Made by a program: the position numbers and the translations under genes. Below the pieces are notes generated by a model that was given only the letters and a program-made list of their open reading frames with translations, was not told where the DNA came from and made no database searches. A DNA stretch of 38,251 nt from Folioceros fuciformis (Eukaryota; Anthocerotophyta; Anthocerotopsida; Anthocerotales), in assembly GCA_049999805.1 (NCBI GenBank), contig JBNGIO010002628.1, forward strand, positions 1-38,251, in the 5' to 3' direction. Positions 1-9,696 of the stretch are shown here, one piece after another (the first letter of the stretch is position 1; each line of letters starts with the position of its first letter).

Positions 1-489
1 TGTCAAATGTCCAAGGACCTATCACTTGAAGGAGAAATCAAGAAATGTCTTTACTCGGTCGAAGAAATTATTGTTTTTTTAAAGGATATATTTAAGTCAA
101 GGATTACCAAATTATCTACCATGGAAATGCTAGAAAGCTCTGCTCTTGATATGCAAAATGAAATGGAACGTAGTGACGAGTTTACGTTATCAAATCTTGA
201 ACTAAAGAATGATATGGAATCAGAGTATGTGTCATGTCATCCTATGAACTTTCCCTTCAAAACAGAAGTGTGTCATTATATTCCTCGCACAAAAATATAT
301 CTTGTGTCTTTAGAATCCACTCGTCGCAAAGGCTACACTATTAAGAATGTGGTCTTATGCCACACAGATACAAGTAAGTGGAGTCCACAACATGTTGCTT
401 TCAAAGTCTTGAAAGCTAAACCTGGTGATGGCACTTTATGTCACTTCTCAGAAGCTAATGCCTTTTCATTTATTCTTCATAATCAATAA
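1..489 (+). CDS. BURP-domain protein, 3' part only
   Basis: This is the carboxy end of a BURP-domain protein, a plant-specific secreted or cell-wall-associated family (RD22, USP, polygalacturonase-1 beta subunit types). The frame is open from the first base of the window, so the true start lies to the left; the first ATG at 7 is probably internal. The domain signature is exact: CH-X10-CH-X27-CH-X25-CH, starting at SCHPMNFPF (about residue 76 counted from the ATG at 7) and ending at LCHF. Upstream, GEIKKCLYSVEEIIVFL matches the usual 'GE.K.CATSLESM..F' stretch. The residues normally between these blocks are replaced by a divergent, acidic, Met-rich stretch. The protein stops at a TAA, 13 residues after the last CH. 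The domain call is firm; the subfamily cannot be told because the N-terminus is missing. Confidence 0.85.
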   Translation, partial: CQMSKDLSLEGEIKKCLYSVEEIIVFLKDIFKSRITKLSTMEMLESSALDMQNEMERSDEFTLSNLELKNDMESEYVSCHPMNFPFKTEVCHYIPRTKIYLVSLESTRRKGYTIKNVVLCHTDTSKWSPQHVAFKVLKAKPGDGTLCHFSEANAFSFILHNQ

Positions 490-1600
490 TGGGATGTGGA
501 GGACTAGTATACTAACATGACTTGATTCATAACATAACCTTGTGAAAAGGAATAACATAACTTTGATATGTTACTTTTGTGTACAAAATTTTATTTGTAT
601 TCTATATTTCTATAATTAAATTTAAAATTGATATATTTAAAGGGATTTGCATTGCTCAATTGTGTTTTCATCTTACCCTTAGGCTTTTTTTAAAGTTTTA
701 TTTGTTAATAATGTTTTTCAAACCCCAAGCTAAACTGCCAGCCACAAAATTTGGCGCTCCCTAATTCTTCATGTCTAATTTGAATGGAAGTTGGATGCCC
801 AGCTTCGCACAGCCCTCCTCCAGGAAACCATGGAACATGAACGGATTGCTTGCAGCGGTGCTTTCTTTCTTCAGAACACAGCAATTCTAGCAGAGAGGCT
901 TGCTGCCTCATGCTTGCTGGGTCATCGAATTTCATACCACATTAGCCTTCCGTGCAATGCAATGCGCAAAAGGCTGTGGCAAAGTCCTCGCAGAGTCTTT
1001 GACAATAATATGGTTTGCGACAGTCAGTTTGGAGCAGCAAACTGCCAAGCAAGGTCACAGCTAGTACTCCGTGATGGAGCAAAGAGCATGAGCGCGGTAT
1101 GAGTAAGAATGTTGCAGTACATGTCCTGGCCCTTACGCTAAGTAGGAAGCACATGAAGGCATCTTGCATCACACGTGTTTCCCTGGACCCATTTTCCAGG
1201 TTCCAAGCTTCAAGAGTGCAAGTTAGGATTTGTTGCAGGGAAGACGATACAGAAAGGATTTCAACTGCGAGTGGGGTTCTGAGCTGCAAGATTTGAAGTG
1301 GCAATTGTGGTTCTGAGGTAGGGTTAATAAGATGGAGGTGAGACATCGTATTCAGTGCCAACGCATATGTCGATGCAGGAATATTTTGTGCACCCTTAAG
1401 TTTACCATGAGGATGGTGGACTACATCACGAATTGTGTGCCCTGCCAAGCCTGCCCAGAGAAGCACGCGCGAGCAACTACCTACAAAGACTTGGAATTAA
1501 TAGTACCCCTTGTACGATAGAAGCCCAAAGTGTGAAGAAGACTTGCCGCTTCCACAGTGTAGAGGGTATTAGGCAGTAGCAAGTTGTGTCGGGAGGTGAA
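490..1600. other. intergenic, no gene recognised
   Basis: The stretch begins AT-rich (about 490-760) and becomes mixed in composition. The longest open frame is 174 codons on the minus strand (942-1466); it has no recognisable domain and its composition looks like chance. Nothing else is supported. Confidence 0.5.
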
Positions 1601-1604
1601 CCTT

Positions 1605-2485
1605 ACCGGCGTTGATGTATGTGGTGGGCTTGGATGGCCGTAAGGGTCGTCGGCATGAGCATGGGCGTCGTAGTAGGAGGGGCTGGGACAGCAGTCGATC
1701 TCGGCGGGGTGAGACTTCGTGCACGGCACTGAAGTAGCGCACCCTTGTAAGACACCATGTACGACATGCTCTGAGGGTTGTGACCCAGCATGTAGTGGCC
1801 TACAGCAGCAACAATATGACGAGACTCATGAGACAGCAGAAATAGTCACCTCCACTGAGTGGAGCAGGAGCCAAATACCATCCAGACCGTACCGAGGTTT
1901 TGGCATGGGCACAGAGCGGGCTGGGATTCATGGTTGTGGTGCCACAGTGACTGTTTGTTGTGATGAATCAAGGTACTTGGCGTAGACTAGTAGGAGGGTC
2001 ACGTACGTACAGCAGATTGCTGCCTGCCGTGAAGTAGAAGTGCTGGGCAGCCTGCAGAAGGACAAGTCGGTCGATGCGATCATTGATGTGAATTCAACTG
2101 CAATTAGATTTCGTTCCATCTTCACCAACTTGAAGGCAAGGCTCGGGGAGAGGGACTCAAACGAATGTAGAACCATTACCAGGAGCGTACTTGGCTCCAG
2201 ACAACCCTGACATGATGCCGCACACGAATGCATCCACCTGCTCCTTGCAACCCTGTAGACCGTCGGCTTTCCCAGCTAAGTAAAGCTACGAGGCCAGGAC
2301 ATGAGCGCCCGCGAGCGTACATATTCGTTGTCCCTGCAGAATTGGGTGCGGATGTGGTGGAGCCCCCCAGCTCCGGATCCTCGCCAACTTTGTCCACCAG
2401 GTGTTGCAGGAATTTGTCGTCCCTGGATGCCTTCAAGAGCGAGGTTGCTCCCCACAGCAACTCATCCTTAAAGCCAGACTAGGTT
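1605..2485 (-). pseudogene. GH9 endoglucanase pseudogene, copy 1 (C-terminal two thirds)
   Basis: Reading the minus strand, blocks of a plant glycosyl hydrolase family 9 (endo-1,4-beta-glucanase) protein appear in order but in shifting frames. LLWGATSLLKASRDDKFLQ lies at about 2455-2400. A stretch equivalent to 'LYLAGKADGL...DAFVCGIMSG' with an internal stop follows. Then come a GT-AG intron (about 2190-2056), a 'GSNLQYVT' equivalent with frameshifts, and LGHNPQSMSYMVSY at about 1790-1750, where the usual GDNP has become GHNP. A ruined catalytic tail ends near 'TYINAP' at 1620. The N-terminal third, including the DAGD motif, was not found. There is no intron at the place where the intact GH9 gene at 16.1 kb has one (between VLAAQ and LYISG). 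Several independent stops and frameshifts make this a pseudogene. Confidence 0.75.
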
Positions 2486-3033
2486 CTGGAGCAGCGAATA
2501 GTCAGTCGCACCACGGATAGTTTTTCCCTGTCGTGATGTTCTTCAGAGGTGTTGCTAGCCCAGGTGTCGGACCTTCCCATCGTCAGGCATTGCATGAGCC
2601 GCCGCGGATGCCAGCAAGCTCGTGTTCCAGGTGGTGAGAATGCGTCCAAAGTTCTTCAGACATTCCCCAACCGCAGTGCTCGCTAAGCCAGGACAGCGCG
2701 ATTGTTCCGGCTTGAAGTGTAAGATCGCGATTATCCAGGCGGGATGGATGTTGGAAACGTTCAGGATACGCCCCCGATCATGCCGTACCTGTAAGTGGAA
2801 GTGTTCCGACGGAAATCATCCGAGGCTCCCTTGCACGCCACATAACGGGGTGGCGCTGCCAACGCAACGCGGTTCGCAAGCTGGCTCTCAGGACGTCGAA
2901 ACACATGGGCAGACATCGCCCCAAATTCTGAAGACTGAAGACCTTTGGCCCGTCTCAAGCCCCAAGCCTGCTCAGTTGCGTCTTCCAATTTGCTCACAGA
3001 GTCGCAGCCCGCACACTGCCTCAGTCCGTGCAG
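2486..3033. other. upstream region of the Rab gene
   Basis: This stretch lies between GH9 pseudogene 1 and the RABC start codon. It should hold the Rab promoter and 5' leader. I see no clear TATA box and no other gene. Confidence 0.35.
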
Positions 3034-4125
3034 ATGGCCGCTCCGGGGGTCGCCGACTGCGACCACACCTTCAAGCTGCTGCTCATCGGAGACTCTGGCG
3101 TGGGGAAGAGCAGCCTTCTGCTGCGCTTCACTGCTGACACCTTCGACGAGTTGGCTCCAACCATCGGTGATGTGATTTCTGCTTACTCTTTTACGGACAG
3201 TTCCGTTCAGCCTGCAGCATTTGAGCTGGGGTATCACATTCGGCTCGGTAGGTGTGGACTTCAAGCTCAAGATGATGACCCTGAGTGGGAGAAGACTGAA
3301 GCTCACAATTTGGGACACAGGTTGGTTGCAAGCTGTCTCAGCTCGATTGGGAGTCGAACGGCTTTGTGGGGCAACTTGAAGTCTGTATCACGGTTAGAAA
3401 GTCTGAGAGACCTTTGTTTGTGTGGTTGCTGTGCTCAGCGGGCCAAGAAAGATTTCGGACGCTTACCAGTTCGTACTATAGAGAAGCGCATGGCATCATC
3501 CTAGGTTGCCGTTGAATGAGCCAAGTTTTCCCACCTTGTGCCACGATCTGCTGAGACCTAGTTTATGTGGTGCAGTGTATGATGTGACGCGCCGTGAAAC
3601 ATTTGAGGATCTGTCGGGTGTGTGGTTGAAGGAGGTGGACCTCTACTCCACCAATCCCGACTGCATTAAGATGTTGGTGGGCAACAAAGTGGATAAGGTG
3701 GGTGGAAGCTGAAACTGTCATCTTCACTGTTGAGGGAGTAGGACGAACAGAAGCTTGTTTTTTGGAGCAGTGTTCTTCATAAATGTTTCTCTCTGTAGGA
3801 CGCAGAACGTGTTGTGTCCAAGCAGGAAGGGGTGGATTTTGCCAGGCAGCATGGGTGCCTCTTTCTGGAGTGCAGTGCTAAAACTCGCATCAATGTGCAA
3901 CAATGTTTTGAGGAACTTGTACAGAAGGTAATGTTGAGTGCAGCTAATTTATTTCAAGCTTGTTACACCGTGTTGGTTCTAACATAAAGATCTCCCTGCG
4001 CGTGACAGATTCTGGACACTCCCAATTTGTTAGCTGACACAACGGGCTACAAGAAGACCACAATTCTCACAACAGAGCATGCCCTGCCTACCACAGCGCC
4101 ACCCAGCAGTGACTGCGCATGTTAG
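3034..4125 (+). CDS. RABC1: Rab GTPase of the RABC (Rab18) class
   Basis: Small GTP-binding protein of the Rab18/RABC class, which acts in membrane traffic at the ER, lipid droplets or peroxisomes in other organisms. Six exons assemble in frame: 3034-3166, 3252-3320, 3439-3504, 3576-3697, 3799-3927 and 4009-4125, giving 211 residues, the normal length. All GTPase motifs are present: GDSGVGKS (19-26), effector loop [20 protein letters not shown] (65-71), GNKVDK (125-130) and ECSAK (154-158). The text 'YDVTRRETF...[19 protein letters not shown]' is typical of plant RABC1. It ends in CAC, a CXC double geranylgeranylation motif. The start was put at ATG 3034; a GTG two codons upstream is ignored. 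Introns are 71-118 bp, all GT-AG. It is intact although it sits among pseudogenes and lies on the opposite strand from them. Confidence 0.93.
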
Positions 4126-4552
4126 TGGTCTTGCTGACTCCTCGAGCCGCTCGACTTTGCTGGCGCCATCAGAAATATGTGAGAGCTCGTCTGCGCGCGG
4201 GTGACTTGTCCTTGGCGACAGTGTTCACTCCCTTTCCACTGGCCAGGACCGTTACACTGCCTGCAGCTGACACTCTTCCAGACACGGCCTCTGGACTGCA
4301 AACCATGTTAAGAGCTTGGGAGAAAATGGGATAGATTTGTGACAAAAATGAAAGGGTACCGCCCCAGATGGTAAACCATGGTTTTGAATGTTTGTTTACG
4401 TATGTAAGGGCAGAGCGGAGGGAGGCAACCCATCCATCCATGAATGGGCGCAAGCAAGCGAGGCGACGCACACCACACTCCCTATGCTGCAGCCCCAGCC
4501 GCCATGGTTCCACAGCGGAAACTTGGGCCCATGCCTTAGCCACCACTAGCTA
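4126..4552. other. 3' flank of RABC, no gene seen
   Basis: This probably includes the RABC 3' untranslated region. Overlapping open frames on both strands look like chance; no domain was recognised. Confidence 0.35.
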
Positions 4553-4904
4553 CAAGGCTGCTGCAGATGGCGATCGGCTATGAGGTGTCGAGGAAGGAGA
4601 CGACGGTGGGATGAGCAGAATGCAATGCCAGGGTAAGACGTCTTGCATGGTGCCATTAAACACAGGTTTAGGGGGGTAATGCGCCAGCCTCCTACTGGTG
4701 GAAGCCGCAAGTGCGCGTCGGTGCTCAGGTCTGGGCTGATCGCTGATCCGTGCCACAAGTTCACGCTGCCATGTCGCAACTGGTGTGTCCCTTCGTCCGG
4801 AAAAGCGGTTGCGGCAGTTGCGGTGACCTAAAGCTGTATACGTAAAACAAATGGTATAGAAAAAAAATTAATATAAAAATTTAAACTCGAAATTGGTGCA
4901 ACAT
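4553..4904 (+). repeat. dispersed repeat, copy 1 (5' flank of tRNA-iMet)
   Basis: This stretch is closely repeated at about 6930-7304 and, in shorter and more diverged form, at about 10789-10925, all in the same orientation. Shared blocks include GCTGCAGATGGCGATCGG, TGCATGGTGCCATTAAAC and GTCGCAACTGGTGTGTCC. In copies 1 and 2 it leads straight into an initiator tRNA-Met sequence. It has no coding sense that I can see. Confidence 0.8.
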
Positions 4905-4976
4905 ATCAGAGTGGCGCAGCGGAAGCGTGGTGGGCCCATAACCCACAGGTCCCTGGATCGAAACCAGGCTCTGATA
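4905..4976 (+). tRNA. initiator tRNA-Met (CAT)
   Basis: A 72-nt cloverleaf matching the plant cytosolic initiator tRNA-Met almost base for base. The acceptor stem ATCAGAG pairs with CTCTGAT and is followed by discriminator A. It has the D arm, anticodon loop CCCATAAC with anticodon CAT, and a T arm CCTGG/CCAGG enclosing ATCGAAA. The A1:U72 pair and the AUCGAAA T-loop (instead of TTC) are initiator features. No intron is needed. A short AT-rich stretch precedes it; there is no clean T-run immediately after. It is probably functional. It also matches the primer-binding site of the copia element at 21.4 kb. Confidence 0.95.
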
Positions 4977-5037
4977 AGATTTGTTGTTACGATTGAATGT
5001 GCTTTACTTTTGTCCTGTGTTTTGAAAGTTCGCCTAA

Positions 5038-5215
5038 ATTCTGGATGACAAATGCAATAGTTTGCAAGTTCCATAAATTCTGGATGACAAATGCGATAGT
5101 TTGAAAGTTCGCTAAATGCGATAGTTTGAAAGTTCGCTAAATGCGATAGTTTGAAAGTTCGCTAAATTTTGGATGACCAATGTGATAGTTTGAAAGTGCT
5201 AGATGACAAATGCAA
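5038..5215. repeat. 25-bp tandem repeat with degenerate flanks
   Basis: Three perfect head-to-tail copies of the 25-bp unit ATGCGATAGTTTGAAAGTTC+GCTAA occupy 5091-5115, 5116-5140 and 5141-5165. Longer imperfect units containing 'TTCTGGATGACAAATGCRATAGTTTG' lie on either side. The array starts about 60 bp after the tRNA gene. Confidence 0.9.
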
Positions 5216-5229
5216 AATTTTGTATGAAT

Positions 5230-5665
5230 TCTTGATGGTTAGCCAAGGGTTTGTTCTCAATGGTTACCCTATTAACCAAGGGGGTATGTCCTTGGTGGTT
5301 AGCAAAGGGGTATGTTCTTGGTTGTTAGCCAAGGGTATGTTATCAATGGTTACCCTATTAGCCGTGGATATGTCCTTGGTGGTTAGCTAGGGGGTATGTC
5401 CTTGGGGTACCTATAGAGAAATGGCTGGGCACAGGTTAGGATCAGTATATACCCCTTCCTAGCTTGCAGCTCCTATAGAAACTAATAATAAGAGGGTATG
5501 TCCTTTGGGCGCATGTAGAGAAATGACTAGGCACAAGTTAGTATTGGTACCAATATATAAACTAATAATAAGGGGGTATGTCCTTTGGGCGCATGTAGAG
5601 AAATGGCTAGGCACAAGTTAGTATCGGTACTAGTATATACCCTTCCTAGCTTGCAATTCCTATAC
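5230..5665. repeat. complex tandem repeats, AT-rich
   Basis: Two families are seen. At 5230-5400, units built on 'GGTTAGCCAAGGGTATGTTC' and 'CAATGGTTACCCTATTA' recur two to five times. At 5395-5665, a longer unit of about 80-100 bp ('TAGAGAAATGGCTAGGCACA', 'ACTAATAATAAGGGGGTATG') is present about three times. There is no coding sense. Confidence 0.75.
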
Positions 5666-5666
5666 C

Positions 5667-6293
5667 CTATCCATATAGTGCGGCTGGATCCTCAACCTGC
5701 ATAGCTAGGGTAGTTAGCTTGCCATTCCCTTCAAAACAACATATGTTAAAGACTATTGCTTCAACAGCATAGCTCCACACATCCCTCTCTAGTTTGATAG
5801 GGAAAACTGAAGCAAATGTGTGTATGTAGTTCACACACCTTAAAAGAGTAGCTGTACCTTCTATGGCTGCTAAGTCTTCCTCCATTTTCTTCCCTCCAAC
5901 GTAGGACTTTAGCATGGCCCAGAGGATCTTTATCACAAGAAGGTTCCTGGAGAAAATGGTAACATGGAGTGCTCCACACCTGATTGCTTCTATCATAACA
6001 TGGAGTGCTCCACACCTGATTGCTTCTATCATAACATAGAGTGCTCCACACTTGATTGCTTCTATCAACCCTTCCTTAATAGCATGCATCACCAGTGTTC
6101 CCAAGTGAGACTTGTCGACTGACATGGATACTAGGGCTACTTTCTTATCATATGGTCCTAGTATGAGGGATGCCAAACCAACACCCCTATAGCTAGTTAC
6201 CGATGAGGCAACATGGACCTGGATGTGCCACATCTGCCGAGCACAAAGTTCAGGATTTTTAATGCAATAATGTAGAATAATGGGAGCAATCAT
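5667..6293 (-). CDS. ORF of unknown nature with internal 12-residue repeats
   Basis: A 208-codon open frame. Three in-frame 36-bp repeats (5961-5996, 5997-6032, 6033-6068) encode three copies of an IEAIRCGALHVM-like unit. The text is rich in small and hydrophobic residues and looks helical; it vaguely resembles armadillo-type repeats, but no family is recognised. It lies just downstream, on the same strand, of a decayed retroelement RNase H, so it may be repeat-derived rather than a host gene. No intron or promoter evidence supports expression. Confidence 0.3.
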   Translation of the reverse strand: MIAPIILHYCIKNPELCARQMWHIQVHVASSVTSYRGVGLASLILGPYDKKVALVSMSVDKSHLGTLVMHAIKEGLIEAIKCGALYVMIEAIRCGALHVMIEAIRCGALHVTIFSRNLLVIKILWAMLKSYVGGKKMEEDLAAIEGTATLLRCVNYIHTFASVFPIKLERDVWSYAVEAIVFNICCFEGNGKLTTLAMQVEDPAALYG

Positions 6294-6853
6294 CTTATTT
6301 GGTGCTGGAACATTTGGCCCGAGCTCATCCTGTAATGCCTTTTCTTCAATTTGTTCGCTAGCACATTTATGTTCCTGGAAATTTGAGTAAGAGCAAAACC
6401 CTCAAACCTTGGAATCATTTCGAGAATATTGCTATGCATCCCTATCAAATTTTGTGCCTTGACCTCATAATTGCCTAGGAGTTGTTTCATTCAGAGCTAG
6501 GTATCTGAGAAGGCGTTGAGGTACTTCCCTCCTAGCTCTAGGGCCTCCTCCAGCCCATACTCCATTTCTTGGTACTCAGCTTCATTATTAGTGCTTACAG
6601 GAATGCACTTGCCAATCTCCCGGACTAGCTTCCCTACAAGTCCTAGTAAGAAGATTCCTATGCCTGCTTTGCCGTGTGAGGCTGCTTCGTCAGTCCATAC
6701 CTTCCATGTCTCGACAACAGGGAACTCACCTTGATCCTTTAGCCAAGGTGGTGGTCGGAATGGAGACTTATCTTCCTCTTTGGTTTCTACTTTGCGTTGC
6801 CTAATAAATATCCCTGATGGTACCAATTGTTCCTCTTTCTCCATTCCTTTCAT
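6290..6853 (-). pseudogene. decayed RNase H domain, gypsy-type or related (RVT_3)
   Basis: Two consecutive open frames on the minus strand encode a plant retroelement-style RNase H of the RVT_3 type. WKVWTDEAASHGKAGIGIFL gives the first acidic residue (the usual DGA has become DEA). STNNEAEYQEMEYGLEEALE gives the conserved NNEAEY, and NAFSDT gives the third Asp. Two stop codons in a row-like arrangement (TAG, then TGA) interrupt the reading between SDT and KQLLGNYEVKAQNL. The rest (LLGNYEVKAQNLIGMHSNIL, then ISRNINVLANKL) follows the usual order. No LTRs, integrase or reverse transcriptase were found around it, so this is a fragment. Confidence 0.7.
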
Positions 6854-6929
6854 TGCTTTTGTCTTGTAGCCATAGAGCTTGGCTTGCTTCCATCTCTATG
6901 AATCGTCGACCCTAGACCTGCATCTCGAA

Positions 6930-7304
6930 ATCATATCCAGATGGTGATTGACTATGGGGTGTTGAGGAAGGAGAGGATGGTGAGATGAGTAGAATGCAGT
7001 GCTGGGATAAAACGTCTTGCATGGTGCCATTAAACCCAGGTCTAGGGGGGTAATGCACCAGCCTCCTACTGGTGGAAGCCGAAAGTGAGCATCGGTGCTC
7101 AGGTCGGGGCTGATCGCTGATCCTTGCCACAAGTTCACGCTGGGATGTCGCAACTGGTGTGTCCTTCACCCGGAAAAGCGGTTGCGGCAGTTGCGGTGAC
7201 CCTACTAGTCTTAACAGCACGGTATATGTGCTTGTGTATGTAGACGATAGCGACCTTAAAACAAACATGGATGTAATGATTTAAACTCAACACTGACGCA
7301 ATGA
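6930..7304 (+). repeat. dispersed repeat, copy 2
   Basis: Second copy of the 4553-4904 repeat with many point differences and small indels. It ends directly at the decayed tRNA-Met copy, so the repeat and tRNA were duplicated together. Confidence 0.8.
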
Positions 7305-7376
7305 ATCTGAGTGGCGCAGCGAAAACGTGGGTTGCACATAATCCTCAGGTCTCTGGACCGAAACCAGACTCTGATA
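7305..7376 (+). pseudogene. initiator tRNA-Met pseudogene
   Basis: Same length (72 nt) and spacing from its upstream repeat as the intact gene, starting exactly 2400 bp downstream of it. The CAT anticodon and T-arm remain. The acceptor stem has a T-T mismatch (ATCTGAG against CTCTGAT), and the D and anticodon stems carry several unpaired changes (for example GTTGCACATAATCC). It is unlikely to give a functional initiator tRNA. Confidence 0.85.
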
Positions 7377-7846
7377 GTCATCGCGACAACAGCTAGAACG
7401 ATTCTGTAGAGTTTTTTTCAGCGAGGGAAAGCCTGCAATTTGATGAGCAAGGGCTTCGAGCTATGTAGGAACATCCTGCAATTTGCCATCAACGAGGTCG
7501 AGTCTTGCCATCAACGAGGTCGAGTCTCTTGGATGGCTGTGACTCCTAATTGCAAATGTCCATAGTGAAGCAGAACGTTCACTTTCAAGGATTTAGGTGA
7601 GATTCATGGCTGGGCTTTGGATGATCGAAAGAGCAAGAGTGTGCCTTGCGTAGGGATCCGTTTTCAGGTAGAGAAGCATGTAGAATAAGCTGCGGCCAGC
7701 CACAGGGTTCATCCTGCAAACTCATTCTACAGTCAGCGAAACTTTGCTGCGGAGGAACCACAAACACGATTGACGGACAAGGAACGACTGCAGCTTTGTT
7801 CCTCTCGGTGAAAGGCATCATACTGGTGCTCCACAACTTGGGACTC
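7377..7846. other. 3' flank of YIPPHxR pseudogene A
   Basis: This holds an 83-codon minus-strand frame (7585-7836) that begins just past the terminal stop of pseudogene A and is probably its old 3' untranslated region. A short direct duplication, TGCCATCAACGAGGTCGAGT, occurs at about 7485-7525. No gene is recognised. Confidence 0.4.
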
Positions 7847-9696
7847 TTAGAGACAGTGACTACAAATCCAGCTCAGAAGATCAAAAGTGGAGTCCATAAG
7901 ACCATCGGCTGAGTGACGTATCTGCTCCTTCCTGAACTTGTTGGCCTGCAAGTCAAGCAGGAAATTGTGCCGGTTAATCAGTTTTCAACTTACGCACAAG
8001 TCCCCGTTGCGGGGATAATGTGGTTGAATGTGAAGGGGAATTACCTCGAAGACACTTTTCCAAGATGCAAGCCTTAGGTCGACTTCCAACGCTGGCAATT
8101 GAGTTGACCTACTGGCGTGCATGAAACTCCAAACCCTGCCTCGCTCAAAAATTTTGGTTTTTCTTAGTTTCGCGAATTTCAGAGCCACATCTGAGTTCCC
8201 TGAATCTGCCCATGAAGGAGGGCTAGCCCAACGGATGCCCAGATCTGTATCAGGGTCGACGATAAACATTTTCACAGTGCCTTCCGCTGTCTTGCGTTCA
8301 TCATCCTGTCAAGCGAGGGCTTCAAAGAGGCTGATGAAAATGATAAAAATGAACGGGACTTCCTCATCCGGAACACATAATTAGAAGATTCTGTGTCATT
8401 CAGGAGGGTGGAGGCTGCGCTGACCGAGAGCTTGTCGTCTGCCTCCACCACCTCGGTGGCAAGCATGAGTCTTAGGTCCCATTCCGTAGCCCAAGAAAGG
8501 TCAGCGACATGGCGCCTTTCCACACGCCTCTTAAACTGCCAGAATGCCAAACCAGATCAGCAAAGTCTCCACTGGCTTCCCAATGGACCAGGTCATCTGG
8601 TTTAGACACTAAAAATCATGAGTGTGCGGTGTGTAGACCTTCCAGATCGCCAAAGTCATGCCATGGACCTTGCACAAGATCAAGAGAGGTTCCTTCCAAT
8701 TACTTTTCCTTACCTGCAGGAGGTCAGAGTCGTGTCAGCCGTAACCATGGAGTTCGAACTACAAAATTCAGACATACTGTTACAGTATAATGTTTACAGC
8801 GGAGGAAGAAAGATACGAGTCACCTCTATGACGAAACTTTCTTTCTCAATTTGGGGCTTGTCCTCAGTAGATCTAGAGGCAACCTCTTTCAGCTTGTCAA
8901 AGAAATGCTGAGGCAGGTTTGTATCCAAACGTTTGAACGGTTTTGTTGTCCAACGCTGTGCTCGCCGTCCCCTCGCAACCTCCTTTTCAAGATCAGTGCC
9001 CGAGAAGGGAGGTTGAGCTTCCAGCGGTGAAGATCTGCCAGGCGCGAGGGAGCACTGAGCTTCAAATTGCAGAAACAATGCAATGTTGGCTTCCAACCTG
9101 CTGTGCAACCAATGACGCCGATACCCAAGGTCAGAGACGAAGCTCAGCCGCCCAAACCGGAGCCACATTAAAGGTCTCAGATATCGGCCCGTCTGAGGGT
9201 CACCCTTGTCCGCACACAAGCAGGCCAGCTCTTCGAGAGAGCTCCTCAAGTCCTGCTCCAGCTTGGACCGCAGTCGAGGGTCTTGATGCGAGTGTATGAG
9301 CATCCCTGAGCCCGCAGAAGTGGAAGACGAGCCTGAAACCCAAATTGAATAACGAGCCAGAAATCAATACCTGACTTGCAGATGCCATGAACAGCAAGCT
9401 TCACAAGCGTGGAACATGATCCCAAAGATACCTCCATCAAAATCCAAGGGCTCCGCCTGAGGCGAACGCTCAGTCGAGACCACCCTAAGCCGTACCGATT
9501 CCATCGTGTCAACGACGCGGAGTTGAAGTCTCTTGTCTGTGGGGCACAGAATGTAGAGATTGTTGATCGCATTTTCTGCGTACTGTATGTCCATCTGTGT
9601 CCCTCTTAGACGTCCGTGACGGATAACGCGAACCGGAGGACCAGTGTCAGATTGCAGCGCAGCTTTTCGCAGATGCGGGGGAATGTATTTTCCCAT
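7847..9696 (-). pseudogene. plant 'YIPPHxR' family protein (DUF7903-like), copy A, probably broken
   Basis: Multi-exon relic of a plant-specific family of unknown function whose proteins start 'MAYIPPHKR' (I believe DUF7903; not looked up). It starts MGKYIPPHLRKA at 9696. Later blocks match the family in order: LRSKLEQDLRSSLEELACLC; KRLDTNLPQHFFDKLKEV; ATEWDLRLMLATEV (family 'LDLRLML'); and FIVDPDTDLGIRW (family 'LDPD..GGLRWP'). Two 3' exons are clean: 8305-7994, a 48-bp GT-AG intron, then 7945-7847 ending in WICSHCL-stop. Between 8794 and 8510 the frame is broken: a TGA replaces a Trp codon, and there are two deletions relative to copy B (about 10 nt, and 1 nt near 8555). It could be a live gene with unusual splicing, but decay is more likely. 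Confidence 0.6.

Noticed and set aside
942-1466. 174-codon minus-strand open frame
   Set aside because: No domain, odd Leu/Ser/Cys-rich composition, and no homology to the neighbouring decayed families that I can see.
1332-1520. possible integrase zinc-binding segment (YITNCVPCQACPEKHAR)
   Set aside because: Only a short CxxC-like resemblance; no His-His half and no integrase core nearby.
4553-4976. tRNA-derived SINE
   Set aside because: In a SINE the tRNA-like part with its promoter boxes is at the 5' end. Here the intact tRNA is at the 3' end, and sequence after it is not shared between copies.
9364-9696. MGKYIPPHLR start as the N-terminus of a DDX3-type RNA helicase
   Set aside because: The short YIPPHLR match also occurs in DDX3, but no helicase motifs follow. 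The later blocks (SLEELACLC, WDLRLML, VDPDTDLGIRW) fit the plant YIPPHxR family instead.
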